Below are positions 8,413 to 17,894 of a stretch of 63,276 bases of DNA, piece after piece (the stretch's first letter is position 1; each line of letters opens with the position of its first letter). Both the position numbers and the translations under genes were made by a program. The notes below the pieces were generated by a model. That model did no database searches and had not been told where the DNA came from. It saw only the letters and a list, made by a program, of their open reading frames with translations. This stretch comes from Pirellulaceae bacterium (GTDB lineage: Bacteria; Planctomycetota; Planctomycetia; Pirellulales; Pirellulaceae). The DNA lies in contig JAKVBZ010000021.1 of NCBI GenBank assembly GCA_022448645.1, forward strand, positions 1-63,276. The letters are read 5' to 3'.

Positions 8413-9822
8413 ATGCAATGGCTACCCGTGCTGCGACAAGGTACGGCCGAATGGCGGTTTCCGCTTGCCGATCCTGCCGCTGCGATGTTGTCGGAAGCGT
8501 TGATCACTGAAGAGACAGACGCTCGTCATCAAGCGATTAAGTTGGTCCTGCGCCAACATCCATCACTTGCCATCTGGTCCATCTGTCATGCCGAAACCGT
8601 CTCGGCAACGTCTGTGTCGGACGCCTGGGACGCACTGTCGTCGTGGCTATGTGGAGCCGGGTGTGCTGTCTTGGCTGAGCCAAATAACGAGATACAGGAA
8701 TTCGATTCGTCTGGCCATGACCAAACGGATCGTCGACGTTTTGCCGAGCTTTCGGCTAGTAGTTTAACATTCGCCCGCAACGCTTCCCCAAAGAAGAATC
8801 TCCCAGCACTCTTTTCAAATTTGGCGGATTGGCTGAGTGCTACGGGTTCTGACATGAGCTGGCCTGAGATCGAATCGGGACAGACGTGCGTGCCTGCCTG
8901 GTGGGTCGAAATCCTGCGACATCATCCCGATCCGGACATGGCTCAGGGGATCGATCAAGTCTTGCTCAGCGAACAACTCACGTGTTGGTCCGCATCGATT
9001 CCCGGTACCGGCGAACGGCTGCGTTCGTTGACTCGGATATTACACCGTCTACATACGCTAGAATCTGAATTTCAGCACACACTAGAAACAGAAAAGCTAC
9101 AAGCGCTTAAACAGTTTGCCTACGGAGCCGGACACGAAATCAATAATCCACTTGCCAATATTTCCACCCGAGCCCAAACATTATTGAGTGACGAACAAGA
9201 TCCTGAACGGCGACGGAAGCTGGCCACCATTAACAGTCAGGCTTTCAGAGCTCACGAAATGATTGCCGATCTCATGCTGTTCGCTCAACCTCCACAATTA
9301 AACCTGCAACCGGTCAATTTGGTCGCGACGGCAAGAACGCTGATCGAACAAATGAGCGAACGGGCAGCCACACATCATGTACAGATGCAAATAGCGCCGC
9401 AGCCACCAGAAACGGTGATGGCAATGGCTGACCGAGATCAGTTACTCGTTGCTTTACGATCTATTTGCACCAACGCGTTGGATGCGATTGGGCAAAGCGG
9501 TACCATTGAATTTGATATTGCAGAAGTGTGTGATGCACCTTTGGAGGACCAGCCCGCAGTGGCCATTCATATCCGGGACACCGGACCAGGTATTTCCGCC
9601 GAAGTTCGCCGACACATATTTGATCCTTTTTTTAGCGGACGCGAAGCAGGGCGGGGACTTGGCTTTGGACTCTCTAAATGTTGGCGGATCATTACCGATC
9701 ACGGTGGTCAAGTCACTGTGGATAGCCAACTTGGAAGCGGAGCCTCGTTCACAGTCTTACTGCCTCGAGCGCCTAAGAACGATACCGCATCAAGCCATCA
9801 AACCGATCCTGCAACGGCGTAA
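8413..9822 (+). CDS. Sensor histidine kinase
   Basis: The 469-residue protein has a His phosphoacceptor block (FAYGAGHEINNPLANIS, around residue 240) and a C-terminal GHKL ATPase with N box NALDAIG, G1 box DTGPGIS and G2 box GLGFGLS. The first 210 residues have no transmembrane helix and no domain I recognise, so it is probably a cytoplasmic sensor, or one controlled through protein partners. It shares a transcription unit with the response regulator just upstream and is the likely phosphodonor of that protein. The end carries a short Ser/Thr-rich tail. The signal sensed is unknown. Confidence 0.88.
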   Translation: MQWLPVLRQGTAEWRFPLADPAAAMLSEALITEETDARHQAIKLVLRQHPSLAIWSICHAETVSATSVSDAWDALSSWLCGAGCAVLAEPNNEIQEFDSSGHDQTDRRRFAELSASSLTFARNASPKKNLPALFSNLADWLSATGSDMSWPEIESGQTCVPAWWVEILRHHPDPDMAQGIDQVLLSEQLTCWSASIPGTGERLRSLTRILHRLHTLESEFQHTLETEKLQALKQFAYGAGHEINNPLANISTRAQTLLSDEQDPERRRKLATINSQAFRAHEMIADLMLFAQPPQLNLQPVNLVATARTLIEQMSERAATHHVQMQIAPQPPETVMAMADRDQLLVALRSICTNALDAIGQSGTIEFDIAEVCDAPLEDQPAVAIHIRDTGPGISAEVRRHIFDPFFSGREAGRGLGFGLSKCWRIITDHGGQVTVDSQLGSGASFTVLLPRAPKNDTASSHQTDPATA

Positions 9823-9952
9823 AGCATCTTGGCTGCTATTTATCATGTAGCATATGCTCCTAGCCATCTCGACTGAGTCCACCCGGGAATCAAGCTACAA
9901 AACAGACGACAGAAAACGCCTTGATCATGCTCCACGGCGTTGCCAACCCTCA

Positions 9953-10735
9953 TTACCAGAGCGTATAACCGCCGTCGATAACAAGCGCCGCCCCCGTCAT
10001 GTATCGCGACGCATCGCTAGCCAGATAGACCACCAAAGGCCCCATATCGTCGGGTTGTCCAAAATCACCCATCGGAATGAGTTGTCGAAAACTCTCGATC
10101 ACTTGAGGATGCTCCTGCGCCCAGCGTTGATTCGGTTCGGTCATGAATCCCCCCGGACAAATCGCATTCACGGTCACTCCACATGGGGCCCAGTCAGCAG
10201 CCGTCGCACGTGTGAACTGAATCACGGCCGCCTTAGAAGTCTCATAACTGCGCCCTCCAATATCTCGGTTAGCAACCATGCCTGATATCGATGCTACATT
10301 GATGACACGGCCGCCAACACCTCTTCGTACCATTTCACCACCAATGGTTTTGGTACATACAAAGGTACTGGTCAGATTGAGATCGATCAGGCGTTGCCAG
10401 TCATTTACTGACAGCTCTTCCGTGGGAATGTTGATGCGGCGTCCCCCAACATTATTGATGAGCAAATCGATTGGTCCGTAATCGGATAATGCCTGTTGGC
10501 AGATGTTTTCACATTCTTGTGGGATCCCTACATCGCCACAGAGAGTATTGGCCTGCCGTCCTAATTCTCGAATGTCGCTGGCAGTCATCTCCAGACTGTC
10601 TGAATCGCGTCCAACAAGTACCACATCGGCCCCCGCATCTGCGATCGCCAGTGCCATCTCTCGCCCCAAACCTCGACTGCCTCCGGTAATGAATAATCGC
10701 TTACCGTTCAAAGAAAACTTATCGAAGATACTCAT
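9953..10735 (-). CDS. Short-chain dehydrogenase/reductase (SDR)
   Basis: The 260-residue protein is a classical NAD(P)-dependent SDR. The nucleotide-binding motif TGGSRGLGREMA lies near residues 15-26, NNVGG in the fourth strand region, and the catalytic Ser-Tyr-Lys set is formed by NVASISGM and YETSKAA. The C-terminal PMGDFGQPDDMGPLVVYLASDASRYMTG is typical. Such proteins include gluconate 5-dehydrogenase and 3-oxoacyl-ACP reductases; the substrate cannot be read from sequence. I start it at ATG 10735, since residues encoded further upstream do not belong to the fold. It converges with the histidine kinase gene. Confidence 0.88.
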   Translation of the reverse strand: MSIFDKFSLNGKRLFITGGSRGLGREMALAIADAGADVVLVGRDSDSLEMTASDIRELGRQANTLCGDVGIPQECENICQQALSDYGPIDLLINNVGGRRINIPTEELSVNDWQRLIDLNLTSTFVCTKTIGGEMVRRGVGGRVINVASISGMVANRDIGGRSYETSKAAVIQFTRATAADWAPCGVTVNAICPGGFMTEPNQRWAQEHPQVIESFRQLIPMGDFGQPDDMGPLVVYLASDASRYMTGAALVIDGGYTLW

Positions 10736-11184
10736 GGATGATCCCCCACTTCCGTTGCGCCTAAAAAGGAATCCGCCGTCAAGAAAACCACCCACTCGAC
10801 AGCTGCCAACATCGGATCATGATAACCGTCATCACCGCGCGATACACGCCCCAAAACCAGCCCTCGGCGCTTGCCACAGGCGATCAGCGGGGTCAGGCAC
10901 TGTTTGCCAGCAAACACGTCGCATGGAACTACTCAGTGATGATGTCAGATGCACAAAAATTTGCCAGCGCAGATCTTTCACGACAGGCGGATTAAATCAT
11001 GAACGAACGATTGATGTACGGGAGCTTGATTGGCAACCGTCATTACCGCATGCTGCGTTTGACGCCGGCGCCGCTAGCCTTGCATCTCTATCATTGCTGT
11101 CTGGCTGATTGAGGTATGCGACCAAGTTGCCCATCGAGTAACATCGGGCCGCTTGAGAAACATAACGAACCCAGGAGACTTAGC
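10736..11184. other. Divergent intergenic region between the SDR gene and the secreted-protein gene
   Basis: The stretch presumably carries promoters in both directions. An ATG-initiated frame of 37 codons at 10999-11112 on the plus strand (ending LHLYHCCLAD) is the only small reading frame of note, and I do not call it as a gene because it lacks a ribosome binding site. AGGAG at 11173-11177 is the ribosome binding site for the gene at 11185. Confidence 0.3.
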
Positions 11185-11826
11185 ATGCGTTTCTTGACAA
11201 TCACAATTTCCTTACTGCTCATTAGTTTGCCTTCGTCCGCCGGCTCTGTTGCTGGACAAACATTGGTCACACCACCCCCCATGGTTCCGATTACTGTAGA
11301 TGACAAAGTAATTGACCAAGTATCGTTTGAAAGTGATTTAGATACAGTGAACGATTTGGATAAGATCATCGCCGAGGACGACCAGAATGAACCGAACGAA
11401 ACAGCTGAGGTGATCCGGCATTCCGTTTACTGTGGGATCTTTGCCAATCGAGCTCGCCGCAGCAACGTGGCGTATCAACCGGTTGCCACATCCATGTACG
11501 TCGGCGGAGTAGATCCGTGCGATCCGTGTGCCTGCGCGCCGGTGGCGTTCCATGGACCGGTAGCCGATCCATCGCTGACAGCTGCGGCCCCCGCTCCTGC
11601 TTATGCCCCACCTGCTGTTGCCGCTCCAGCTACCCCGGATCCTGCATACGCGCCACAACCCTACGTAGCTTCGCCTGTGGCCCCTCAACCATCCGCCGTG
11701 TTGGGGCAAAACCCTGTGGGAACAGGAGATCCCAGGCACTATATTGGACGAGGCGTTATCGGCCAACCAAAACTGTATGTCGCTGGCCAACCAGTCCGTA
11801 ACGCTCTACGGTTTGTGACGCCTTAA
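11185..11826 (+). CDS. Secreted Ala/Pro-rich protein of unknown function
   Basis: The 213-residue protein has a clear signal peptide (MRFLTITISLLLISLPSSAG, cleavage probably near GSVAG-Q). The mature part contains a Cys-rich turn (DPCDPCACAP) and then about 60 residues rich in Ala, Pro, Tyr and Val, of low complexity, before a conserved-looking end (GDPRHYIGRGVIGQPKLYVAGQP). I do not recognise a domain. AGGAG at 11173-11177 supports ATG 11185 over upstream alternatives. The polytopic glycosyltransferase-like gene starts 34 bases after its end. A cell-surface or envelope role is inferred only from the export signal and composition. Confidence 0.65.
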   Translation: MRFLTITISLLLISLPSSAGSVAGQTLVTPPPMVPITVDDKVIDQVSFESDLDTVNDLDKIIAEDDQNEPNETAEVIRHSVYCGIFANRARRSNVAYQPVATSMYVGGVDPCDPCACAPVAFHGPVADPSLTAAAPAPAYAPPAVAAPATPDPAYAPQPYVASPVAPQPSAVLGQNPVGTGDPRHYIGRGVIGQPKLYVAGQPVRNALRFVTP

Positions 11827-11860
11827 CGACAACTCGCTAACTTTACTTGGCTCGTTCGTC

Positions 11861-14056
11861 TTGGCTCAATCTTCAAAAAAACGGCATGCTCAGCCACGCC
11901 GTGAGGTTCCTCCCGCTAGGGCATCGTCTGCAGATAGCGAATCCCAACCAGGGACAGGTTGGATGATTGCCTTGGTGAGCGTGGCTACCCTGTCATACAC
12001 CTGGGTGTTCTTGCGGGAACCGTTAATACCCCAGTTCCCACGTTTTTTGCTGTTACGCTACCTGCTGTTACCAGACGAACTGTTTGCACAATGGACAGAC
12101 AGGGCAGGAGGACTGCAGGCGGTGTGGGAGCGACTGTCCGTACTGGCAGTCGTCTGCGTTTTGTGGCTGGCAGCCGGAAGCACCGGCTACGCGTTTCTAA
12201 AATGGCTACGCGTTTCACACACGCTGACACGAATGGAAAAGTTCGTCCTCAGTGTCGGAATAGGATACAGTTTCCTGTCGCTATTGGCTCTGGCCTTGGG
12301 AATCTTGGGCTGGCTACACACTCCCGTCGTGATCGGTAGCCTAATCGGCATGGCGACCTGTGGATTAATCGCACAACGCTATCCACATGAGATTGGTACG
12401 GACAAGTCCTCAGCCGATTCGATCACAAACATTCCAAACGGGACTTGGCAACGAATGTTGCCTTGGTTGGCAGCGCCCTTTGCGATCACGATTCTACTTA
12501 GCTCCATCCTGCCTCCTACCGACTTTGACGTTCGTGAATACCATTTACAAGTTCCTAAGGAATGGTTTCAAAACGGTCGAGTCGAATTCCTGCCACACAA
12601 CGTTTACGGCAATATGCCTTTAGGAGCCGAAATTCCCAGCATGTTGGCCATGGCATTTTTTGTTGATTCCGACTGCTGGTGGTGGGGTGCGTTGGCCGGT
12701 AAGGTCTGCATGGGTTGCTTTGCCATGTTAACGGCGGTGTTGCTCTATGCATCGGGTCGTCGTTTCTTTGGCAGCTCTCCCCTGATCGGTTCGATCGCGG
12801 CCATTGTTTATATTTCCTCCCCTTGGGTGGGTCGTGTGTCCATGAATGGACTTGTCGAAGGTGTGTGGGCATTTTATTTCTTCGCTTCGCTTTACGTTTT
12901 ACTCCTCTGGCGTCAACGGCCAACCGATTCATCTAAGGAAAACAAATCGCATGCTTGCCACCGCTGGACATATCTGGTGATCGCCGGATGGTTAGGCGGA
13001 ACTGCTGTCACTTGCAAGTATCCGGCAGTACTGCTAGTCGTGGTACCCTTAGTTCTATTGGTCGTTTTTTCAGGGAACCGTAAGACTTTGATGATGGTTC
13101 GCCTTCGCTGGGCTGCCATCTATCTCTTCGTGGCAACCGTCACGTGCGGACCCTGGTTCGCCAAGAACGTCATATTGGCTGGCAACCCTACGTATCCTCT
13201 ATTGGCGAATATCCTAGGTGGCAAGACTCGCACGCCTGCGAAAAACGAACAGTGGAATCGAGCTCATCGTCCACCCGGTTACAACGGGCAGGCGCTGGCT
13301 GAGTCGCTGAGGCGCGTCATGTGGAAGAGCCGATTTCTCAGCATGGCCCTGGCACCGTTCATCATCTGTAGCCTACTACAAACATCTCGACGTGATATTT
13401 TCTTGCTGCTCGTACTGTTGTTGCTATACGGTTTTGCGATTTGGTGGCTTCTGACACATCGCATCGATCGTTTTTTGGTACCTATGTTACCTCTAGCCGC
13501 ACTATTGGCTGGCATGGGTGCTTGTTGGAGCAGAGCAATCATCTGGCGTGTTGTGGCAACCAGTTTTCTGGCATTCTCGCTCACACTAAATTTCTTCTTC
13601 TTTGGCTCCAGTCTATTGGCAGACAACCGATATTTGGCCAGTTTGTCGTCCTTGCGCACGGACGAATTGTTTCACAACCAAGCCCACCGTTACTTCCAGT
13701 CTGAGCATTTCGAGGGATCCGGCGTGGTATTTGTAGGAGACGCACAGCCGTTCGCGATTGGGATACCGGTGTTGTACAACACCTGCTTCGACGACAACCT
13801 TTTCGAACAAATGGTCCGTGACCAATCAGCCGAAACCTGCAAAGCAAATTTGCGTGAAGCTAACATGTCGCACGTCTATGTTGACTGGCGCGAAATCGGC
13901 CGTTATCGACAAACGTATGGGTTCAGTGATTTCGTGCAACCTGAATTGTTTGTCAGGCTAGTTCAGGAGGGTGTGTTAGAAGTCGACGAAATATTTCACG
14001 AACAATACGACGTTGATCCTCAATATGTCGAAATCTATCGAGTCCACAAAGACTGA
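11861..14056 (+). CDS. Polytopic membrane protein, GT39-like glycosyltransferase
   Basis: The 731-residue protein has a polar N-terminus of about 35 residues, then roughly a dozen hydrophobic segments and a soluble C-terminal domain of about 120 residues. The loop after an early helix reads PPTDFDVREYHLQVPKEW, containing the DxxxYH-type acidic/His pattern of membrane GT-C glycosyltransferases (dolichyl-phosphate-mannose mannosyltransferase/ArnT relatives), where an Asp in the first large loop is catalytic. These enzymes move a sugar from a lipid carrier at the outer face of the membrane. Only a TTG is available as start at 11861 before the first helix. The acceptor and sugar are unknown. Confidence 0.7.
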   Translation: MAQSSKKRHAQPRREVPPARASSADSESQPGTGWMIALVSVATLSYTWVFLREPLIPQFPRFLLLRYLLLPDELFAQWTDRAGGLQAVWERLSVLAVVCVLWLAAGSTGYAFLKWLRVSHTLTRMEKFVLSVGIGYSFLSLLALALGILGWLHTPVVIGSLIGMATCGLIAQRYPHEIGTDKSSADSITNIPNGTWQRMLPWLAAPFAITILLSSILPPTDFDVREYHLQVPKEWFQNGRVEFLPHNVYGNMPLGAEIPSMLAMAFFVDSDCWWWGALAGKVCMGCFAMLTAVLLYASGRRFFGSSPLIGSIAAIVYISSPWVGRVSMNGLVEGVWAFYFFASLYVLLLWRQRPTDSSKENKSHACHRWTYLVIAGWLGGTAVTCKYPAVLLVVVPLVLLVVFSGNRKTLMMVRLRWAAIYLFVATVTCGPWFAKNVILAGNPTYPLLANILGGKTRTPAKNEQWNRAHRPPGYNGQALAESLRRVMWKSRFLSMALAPFIICSLLQTSRRDIFLLLVLLLLYGFAIWWLLTHRIDRFLVPMLPLAALLAGMGACWSRAIIWRVVATSFLAFSLTLNFFFFGSSLLADNRYLASLSSLRTDELFHNQAHRYFQSEHFEGSGVVFVGDAQPFAIGIPVLYNTCFDDNLFEQMVRDQSAETCKANLREANMSHVYVDWREIGRYRQTYGFSDFVQPELFVRLVQEGVLEVDEIFHEQYDVDPQYVEIYRVHKD

Positions 14057-14419
14057 ATCTCCCGTGACACTCTTGCTGGCAGGAAAAGCGGCTCCATCGA
14101 AACACCGTCGATCAATCGGAGAAATTTCCATCACTCAAACTAATAACATCACGGCAGTTTGTCTCCTGGTTGGTCGAACAGCAAATTAGTCTGGCATGCA
14201 CGACATTTCAGGCCGAGAACCTGTTCGAGGCAAACGAATCTGCCATCAACTTCTGGAGCGGAGTCAAACAATGCCAGCGCGTGGAATCTAGAGGCAAGCT
14301 TTACTCATGGGCAAGCTCAGCGCGAAGTGGTCGCCGACTGAATTGAATGGCTTCCGTCATTCGGCTGGGCCAACACACAAAAGCCCTAGGCACTGTCCTT
14401 GAATCGCCTACCGTCCGGC
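14057..14419. other. Convergent intergenic region, nothing recognised
   Basis: The 363 bases lie between two gene ends. No frame has protein-like composition and no strong hairpin with a T-run was found on either strand, so the position of the terminators is not evident. Confidence 0.4.
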
Positions 14420-15391
14420 CTAGATAGCCAACTGACCTTTTGCTGCTAGTTGTTGGAAACGTTGGAGAGATTTTTCGATGCCGCGACGTAACGAAGTTCG
14501 TGGTGTGTTGGGAAAAGCATTCACGATCGCGGTCTGATCAAGGTCACAGATAAAGGGAAAGTCGACCGCATCCGCCGCAATGGTCAAATCAGTTCTATGG
14601 GTAATTCCCATTTCTTCGGCAACTTCTTGAATCATTTTGAGATAATCTGGCACCGAACACGTAACACCGGGCACATTAAACACACCATAACCAGAAAACG
14701 CATCTATCGCTGCATGAGCAAAGGCAGCTCCTACGTCGTCCACAAAGCTGTAATGTTCACGACCGTCATACGGCATGGCAAATGGTGCATCCAAAGAAAC
14801 TGCCTTGAGGGCAGTGGTCGCAGCAGAAGTCATGCCTTGATCTCGGCCAGGACCGTAGGTCGTTGCTGGTCGCAGACTGACTGTGGGTACACCTGTTTCC
14901 GAATGAAACGCCTGCGCGGCCCCTTCACCAGCAACCTTCCAAAAGCCGTATAAGTTCGGCGGAAAGAACGGTACGTCCTCTGCCACTGTTGTCTGTGGAT
15001 ACATCGTTCGTGGTCCGTATACACCACAAGAACTAGCAAACACAAAACGCTGCAAGGATTCCTTCAACTGGCTAGCCGCACGGAACAGATGAACCGTACC
15101 AAGGACATTAACGTCCATGCCAACCAACGGATTGGCCTGACAATCAGGAGTCTGAAAGGCGGCGAGATGAATGATATGGCTGGGCTCATACTCGGCGATC
15201 GCCTGGTTTACTTCCGTGGCGTCGGTAATATCGCAGGTGATGCCGACCACCTGGTCTCGTAACGATTCGCATATCCTGGAAAGATCATTTCGCCGGCTGA
15301 CTCCCACAACCCGTTCGACGCCATTTTTCAATAAATGGGTGGCGGTGGCAGCTCCAATACATCCGGAAATTCCCGTGATCAGGATCCTCAT
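14420..15391 (-). CDS. NAD-dependent epimerase/dehydratase (extended SDR)
   Basis: The 323-residue protein begins MRILITGISGCIGAATATHL, an NAD-binding GxxGxxG loop of the extended SDR family. The catalytic Ser is in FASSCGVYGPR and the YxxxK pair in YGFWKVAGE; TYGPGRDQG follows. The closest known functions are sugar-nucleotide epimerases such as UDP-glucose 4-epimerase. GAGGAGAT sits 8 bases before the ATG at 15391 and fixes the start. The gene is divergent from shc. A hopanoid-related sugar step (HpnA-type epimerase) is possible because of this position, but the sequence itself does not show it. Confidence 0.83.
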   Translation of the reverse strand: MRILITGISGCIGAATATHLLKNGVERVVGVSRRNDLSRICESLRDQVVGITCDITDATEVNQAIAEYEPSHIIHLAAFQTPDCQANPLVGMDVNVLGTVHLFRAASQLKESLQRFVFASSCGVYGPRTMYPQTTVAEDVPFFPPNLYGFWKVAGEGAAQAFHSETGVPTVSLRPATTYGPGRDQGMTSAATTALKAVSLDAPFAMPYDGREHYSFVDDVGAAFAHAAIDAFSGYGVFNVPGVTCSVPDYLKMIQEVAEEMGITHRTDLTIAADAVDFPFICDLDQTAIVNAFPNTPRTSLRRGIEKSLQRFQQLAAKGQLAI

Positions 15392-15797
15392 GAAGTCGAT
15401 CTCCTCAAACTCAAGCCAAGAAAATTCAATTTGACCCAATGCCGTGATCCAAAACAGATCTCACGGACTGAACACTTCATTGTCACGATTCGGGCCGAGC
15501 TGCCTATCTCAGGTATCGATCGGTTCGAGTCCATGGCAACTGCTTTGTAGCAGCACGACAGAAGTCGTTCGGTCTTCGACGGTAAGCTTTGCAGATACCG
15601 GGCCGCTTGTGCCGCTCCGCTACGTTTTCACTAGGAGGCAGATGCTAAGGTAGATGACATCGGATATCCCTCGTCAGACGATTGGAATCAATGCATCCCA
15701 TCTTGCAATAACTCATACTATGTCATAGGTTTATGTTTACAGTACCGCTTACGGCGGTGGCTCAAGGACGACTTTCAGGCTGCTGGAGCCGAACGGA
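15392..15797. other. Divergent intergenic region between the epimerase gene and shc
   Basis: The 406 bases carry no convincing coding frame. GGTTCGAGTCC near 15522 looks like a tRNA T-loop, but its stem does not pair, so I do not call a tRNA. Promoters for both flanking genes should be here; I could not identify a good -35/-10 pair. Confidence 0.35.
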
Positions 15798-17879
15798 ATG
15801 AAACAGCACGATCGGATTTCGGCCACACAGACTGTCACATCGAACTATGAAAGACTGGCTGGGCAATTCCCATCCATGTCACAAGGTCTTCTAGAGGCGG
15901 TCCAACACAGTTCGAAAAAAGCGTGTAAACATCTGCTCCGCATGCAACGTACGGACGGCCATTGGTGTGGCGAGTTGCAAGGGGACACCATTCTTGAGAG
16001 TGAGTTCATTCTTCTGCTGGCCTTCCTCAAACGAGAAGCCACCCCTGTCGCTCACCAGGCCGCCCAATACATTCTGAACCACCAATTACCCTCTGGTGGC
16101 TGGAACTTGTACCCAGACGGGGACATGGATGTCAGTGCCAGTGTGAAGGCCTATTTTGCTTTGAAGCTCACCGGTCACGATCCCAATACTGAGTACATGG
16201 TACGTGCCCGACAGGCGATCTTGCACGCTGGTGGTGCCGATCGCGTGAACAGCTTTACGCGGTTTTATCTGGCCATGCTGGGACAGATTGACTATCGACA
16301 CTGTCCGGCCGTCCCCCCAGAAGCCATCCTGTTGCCACGTTGGTTTCCAATCAATATCTATCGGGTGAGCGCTTGGTCTCGAACGATCTTGGTCCCACTA
16401 TCGATCATGTGGGCTCAACAACCTTGCCAACAAGTCGGGGCAGGGCAGGGGATCCGGGAATTGTTTCGTACAGATCCCAGCGAATGGCCTCCAACACGCT
16501 GCGTGGGACTTGATGCGTCTCATTCAATTTGGAGCTGGGAACGATTCTTTATGACGCTGGACCGATGCCAAAAGTGGCTAGAAGGTCGAGGCTTCAAGCC
16601 GCTACGCCGACATGCTGTGAAAGTGGCCACCGATTGGATGTTGAAACGCTTCGTTGCCAGCGATGGGCTGGGTGCAATATTCCCTCCCATTATTTGGAGT
16701 ATCGTGGCTCTGAAGAGCCTCGGTTACGATGACGAAAGCCTGGAGCTTCGCTATTGCCATGAGCAGCTAAATGAATTGATCATCGAGGAAGGGGACACGG
16801 TCCGCCTACAACCATGCAAATCGCCCGTGTGGGACACTGCACTTTCATTGCGAGCGCTTGCCTGCCACGGTGTAAATTCCAGCCAAGCATTGGTACGTCG
16901 TTCGATTCGTTGGCTACTAGGAAAAGAAGCTACCAGGCATGGTGACTGGGCCTACCATTCCGATGCTGAACCTGGTGGTTGGTTTTTTGAATATCACAAT
17001 GACTTTTACCCAGATACGGACGACACGGCGATGGTCGTGATGGCGTTAAGTGATCAGTTTGCCGATAGCCGATTGGACGAATCCGATAGCCCTTCAGGCG
17101 TATCGTTTATTGCGGCAGAACGAGCGTCAGGAGTATCCGAAGCAAAGGAACAAGTAGCACTTCTGGACCAAGCAGCTGCCGCTTGCGATCGAGGACGTCG
17201 CTGGATTCTGTCGATGCAAAATCGTGATGGCGGGTGGGGAGCTTTTAACCGCAATAACAATGCTGAATTTCTTTGCCACGTACCGTTTGCCGATCACAAC
17301 GCAATGATCGATCCGAGTACACCTGATATTACAGGAAGAATCGTGGAAATGTTGGCACGGCTGGGCGCGGATCAACAGCATCAGGCGGTAGATCGTGGAA
17401 TCGCCTATTTGCGTGCGAACCAATGCCTCGATGGTAGTTGGCCAGGACGATGGGGTGTGAACTACATCTACGGCACTTGGCAAGTTTTGGTTGGCTTGTC
17501 GGCTGCAGGAATCCCCGCTGAAGACGCAACCGTTGCCAGGGGTGTGGAATGGCTGATCGACTGTCAGCAGGAAAATGGTGGCTGGGGTGAAACGGCCGAG
17601 AGCTATGAGAATCCTGCTCGAAAAGGCATTGGACCGACGACCGCCTCACAAACTTCTTGGGCTCTCTTGGGATTGATGTCTGCCGGTAAGACACTTCATC
17701 CCTCTGTCGAACGAGGAATTCGCTACTTGCTCGAAAACCAATCGCACGATGGTAAATGGTCAGAAACCGAGTTCACAGGCACTGGGTTTCCGCGCGTATT
17801 CTATCTCCGCTACCACATGTACCCCATGTACTTCCCACTTCTCGCGCTCGGAGAGTGGTTAGGACATGTTACCGAATAG
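15798..17879 (+). CDS. shc: Squalene-hopene cyclase
   Basis: The 693-residue enzyme cyclises squalene to hopene/hopanol at the membrane. The acid motif DTDDTA (residues 406-411) contains the protonating Asp of the family's DXDDTA motif. QW-type repeats are visible throughout, for example QRDG-like MQNRDGGWG, NQCLDGSWPGRWG, CQQENGGWGE and NQSHDGKWSE. The pore-side segment WSWERF and the C-terminal end with RYHMYPMYFPLLALG are typical. A stretch of about 40 residues after the DXDDTA motif (around 420-460) is extra relative to compact cyclases. hpnH follows after 15 bases, so the two are almost certainly cotranscribed. Confidence 0.95.
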   Translation: MKQHDRISATQTVTSNYERLAGQFPSMSQGLLEAVQHSSKKACKHLLRMQRTDGHWCGELQGDTILESEFILLLAFLKREATPVAHQAAQYILNHQLPSGGWNLYPDGDMDVSASVKAYFALKLTGHDPNTEYMVRARQAILHAGGADRVNSFTRFYLAMLGQIDYRHCPAVPPEAILLPRWFPINIYRVSAWSRTILVPLSIMWAQQPCQQVGAGQGIRELFRTDPSEWPPTRCVGLDASHSIWSWERFFMTLDRCQKWLEGRGFKPLRRHAVKVATDWMLKRFVASDGLGAIFPPIIWSIVALKSLGYDDESLELRYCHEQLNELIIEEGDTVRLQPCKSPVWDTALSLRALACHGVNSSQALVRRSIRWLLGKEATRHGDWAYHSDAEPGGWFFEYHNDFYPDTDDTAMVVMALSDQFADSRLDESDSPSGVSFIAAERASGVSEAKEQVALLDQAAAACDRGRRWILSMQNRDGGWGAFNRNNNAEFLCHVPFADHNAMIDPSTPDITGRIVEMLARLGADQQHQAVDRGIAYLRANQCLDGSWPGRWGVNYIYGTWQVLVGLSAAGIPAEDATVARGVEWLIDCQQENGGWGETAESYENPARKGIGPTTASQTSWALLGLMSAGKTLHPSVERGIRYLLENQSHDGKWSETEFTGTGFPRVFYLRYHMYPMYFPLLALGEWLGHVTE

Positions 17880-17894
17880 CAGGAGTCGTGCGTC

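Noticed and set aside
10503..11108. 201-codon plus-strand frame across the SDR gene start
   Set aside because: Most of it is the antisense of the SDR coding sequence, with Arg/Pro/Ser-rich composition typical of shadow frames.
10999..11112. 37-codon plus-strand frame starting MNERLMYGSLIGNRHYRM
   Set aside because: No ribosome binding site, and I recognise no family; it is short enough to occur by chance in a divergent promoter region.
15515..15545. GGTTCGAGTCC, a sequence like a tRNA T-arm
   Set aside because: The bases before and after the loop do not pair to a T stem, and no acceptor stem or anticodon arm could be found around it.
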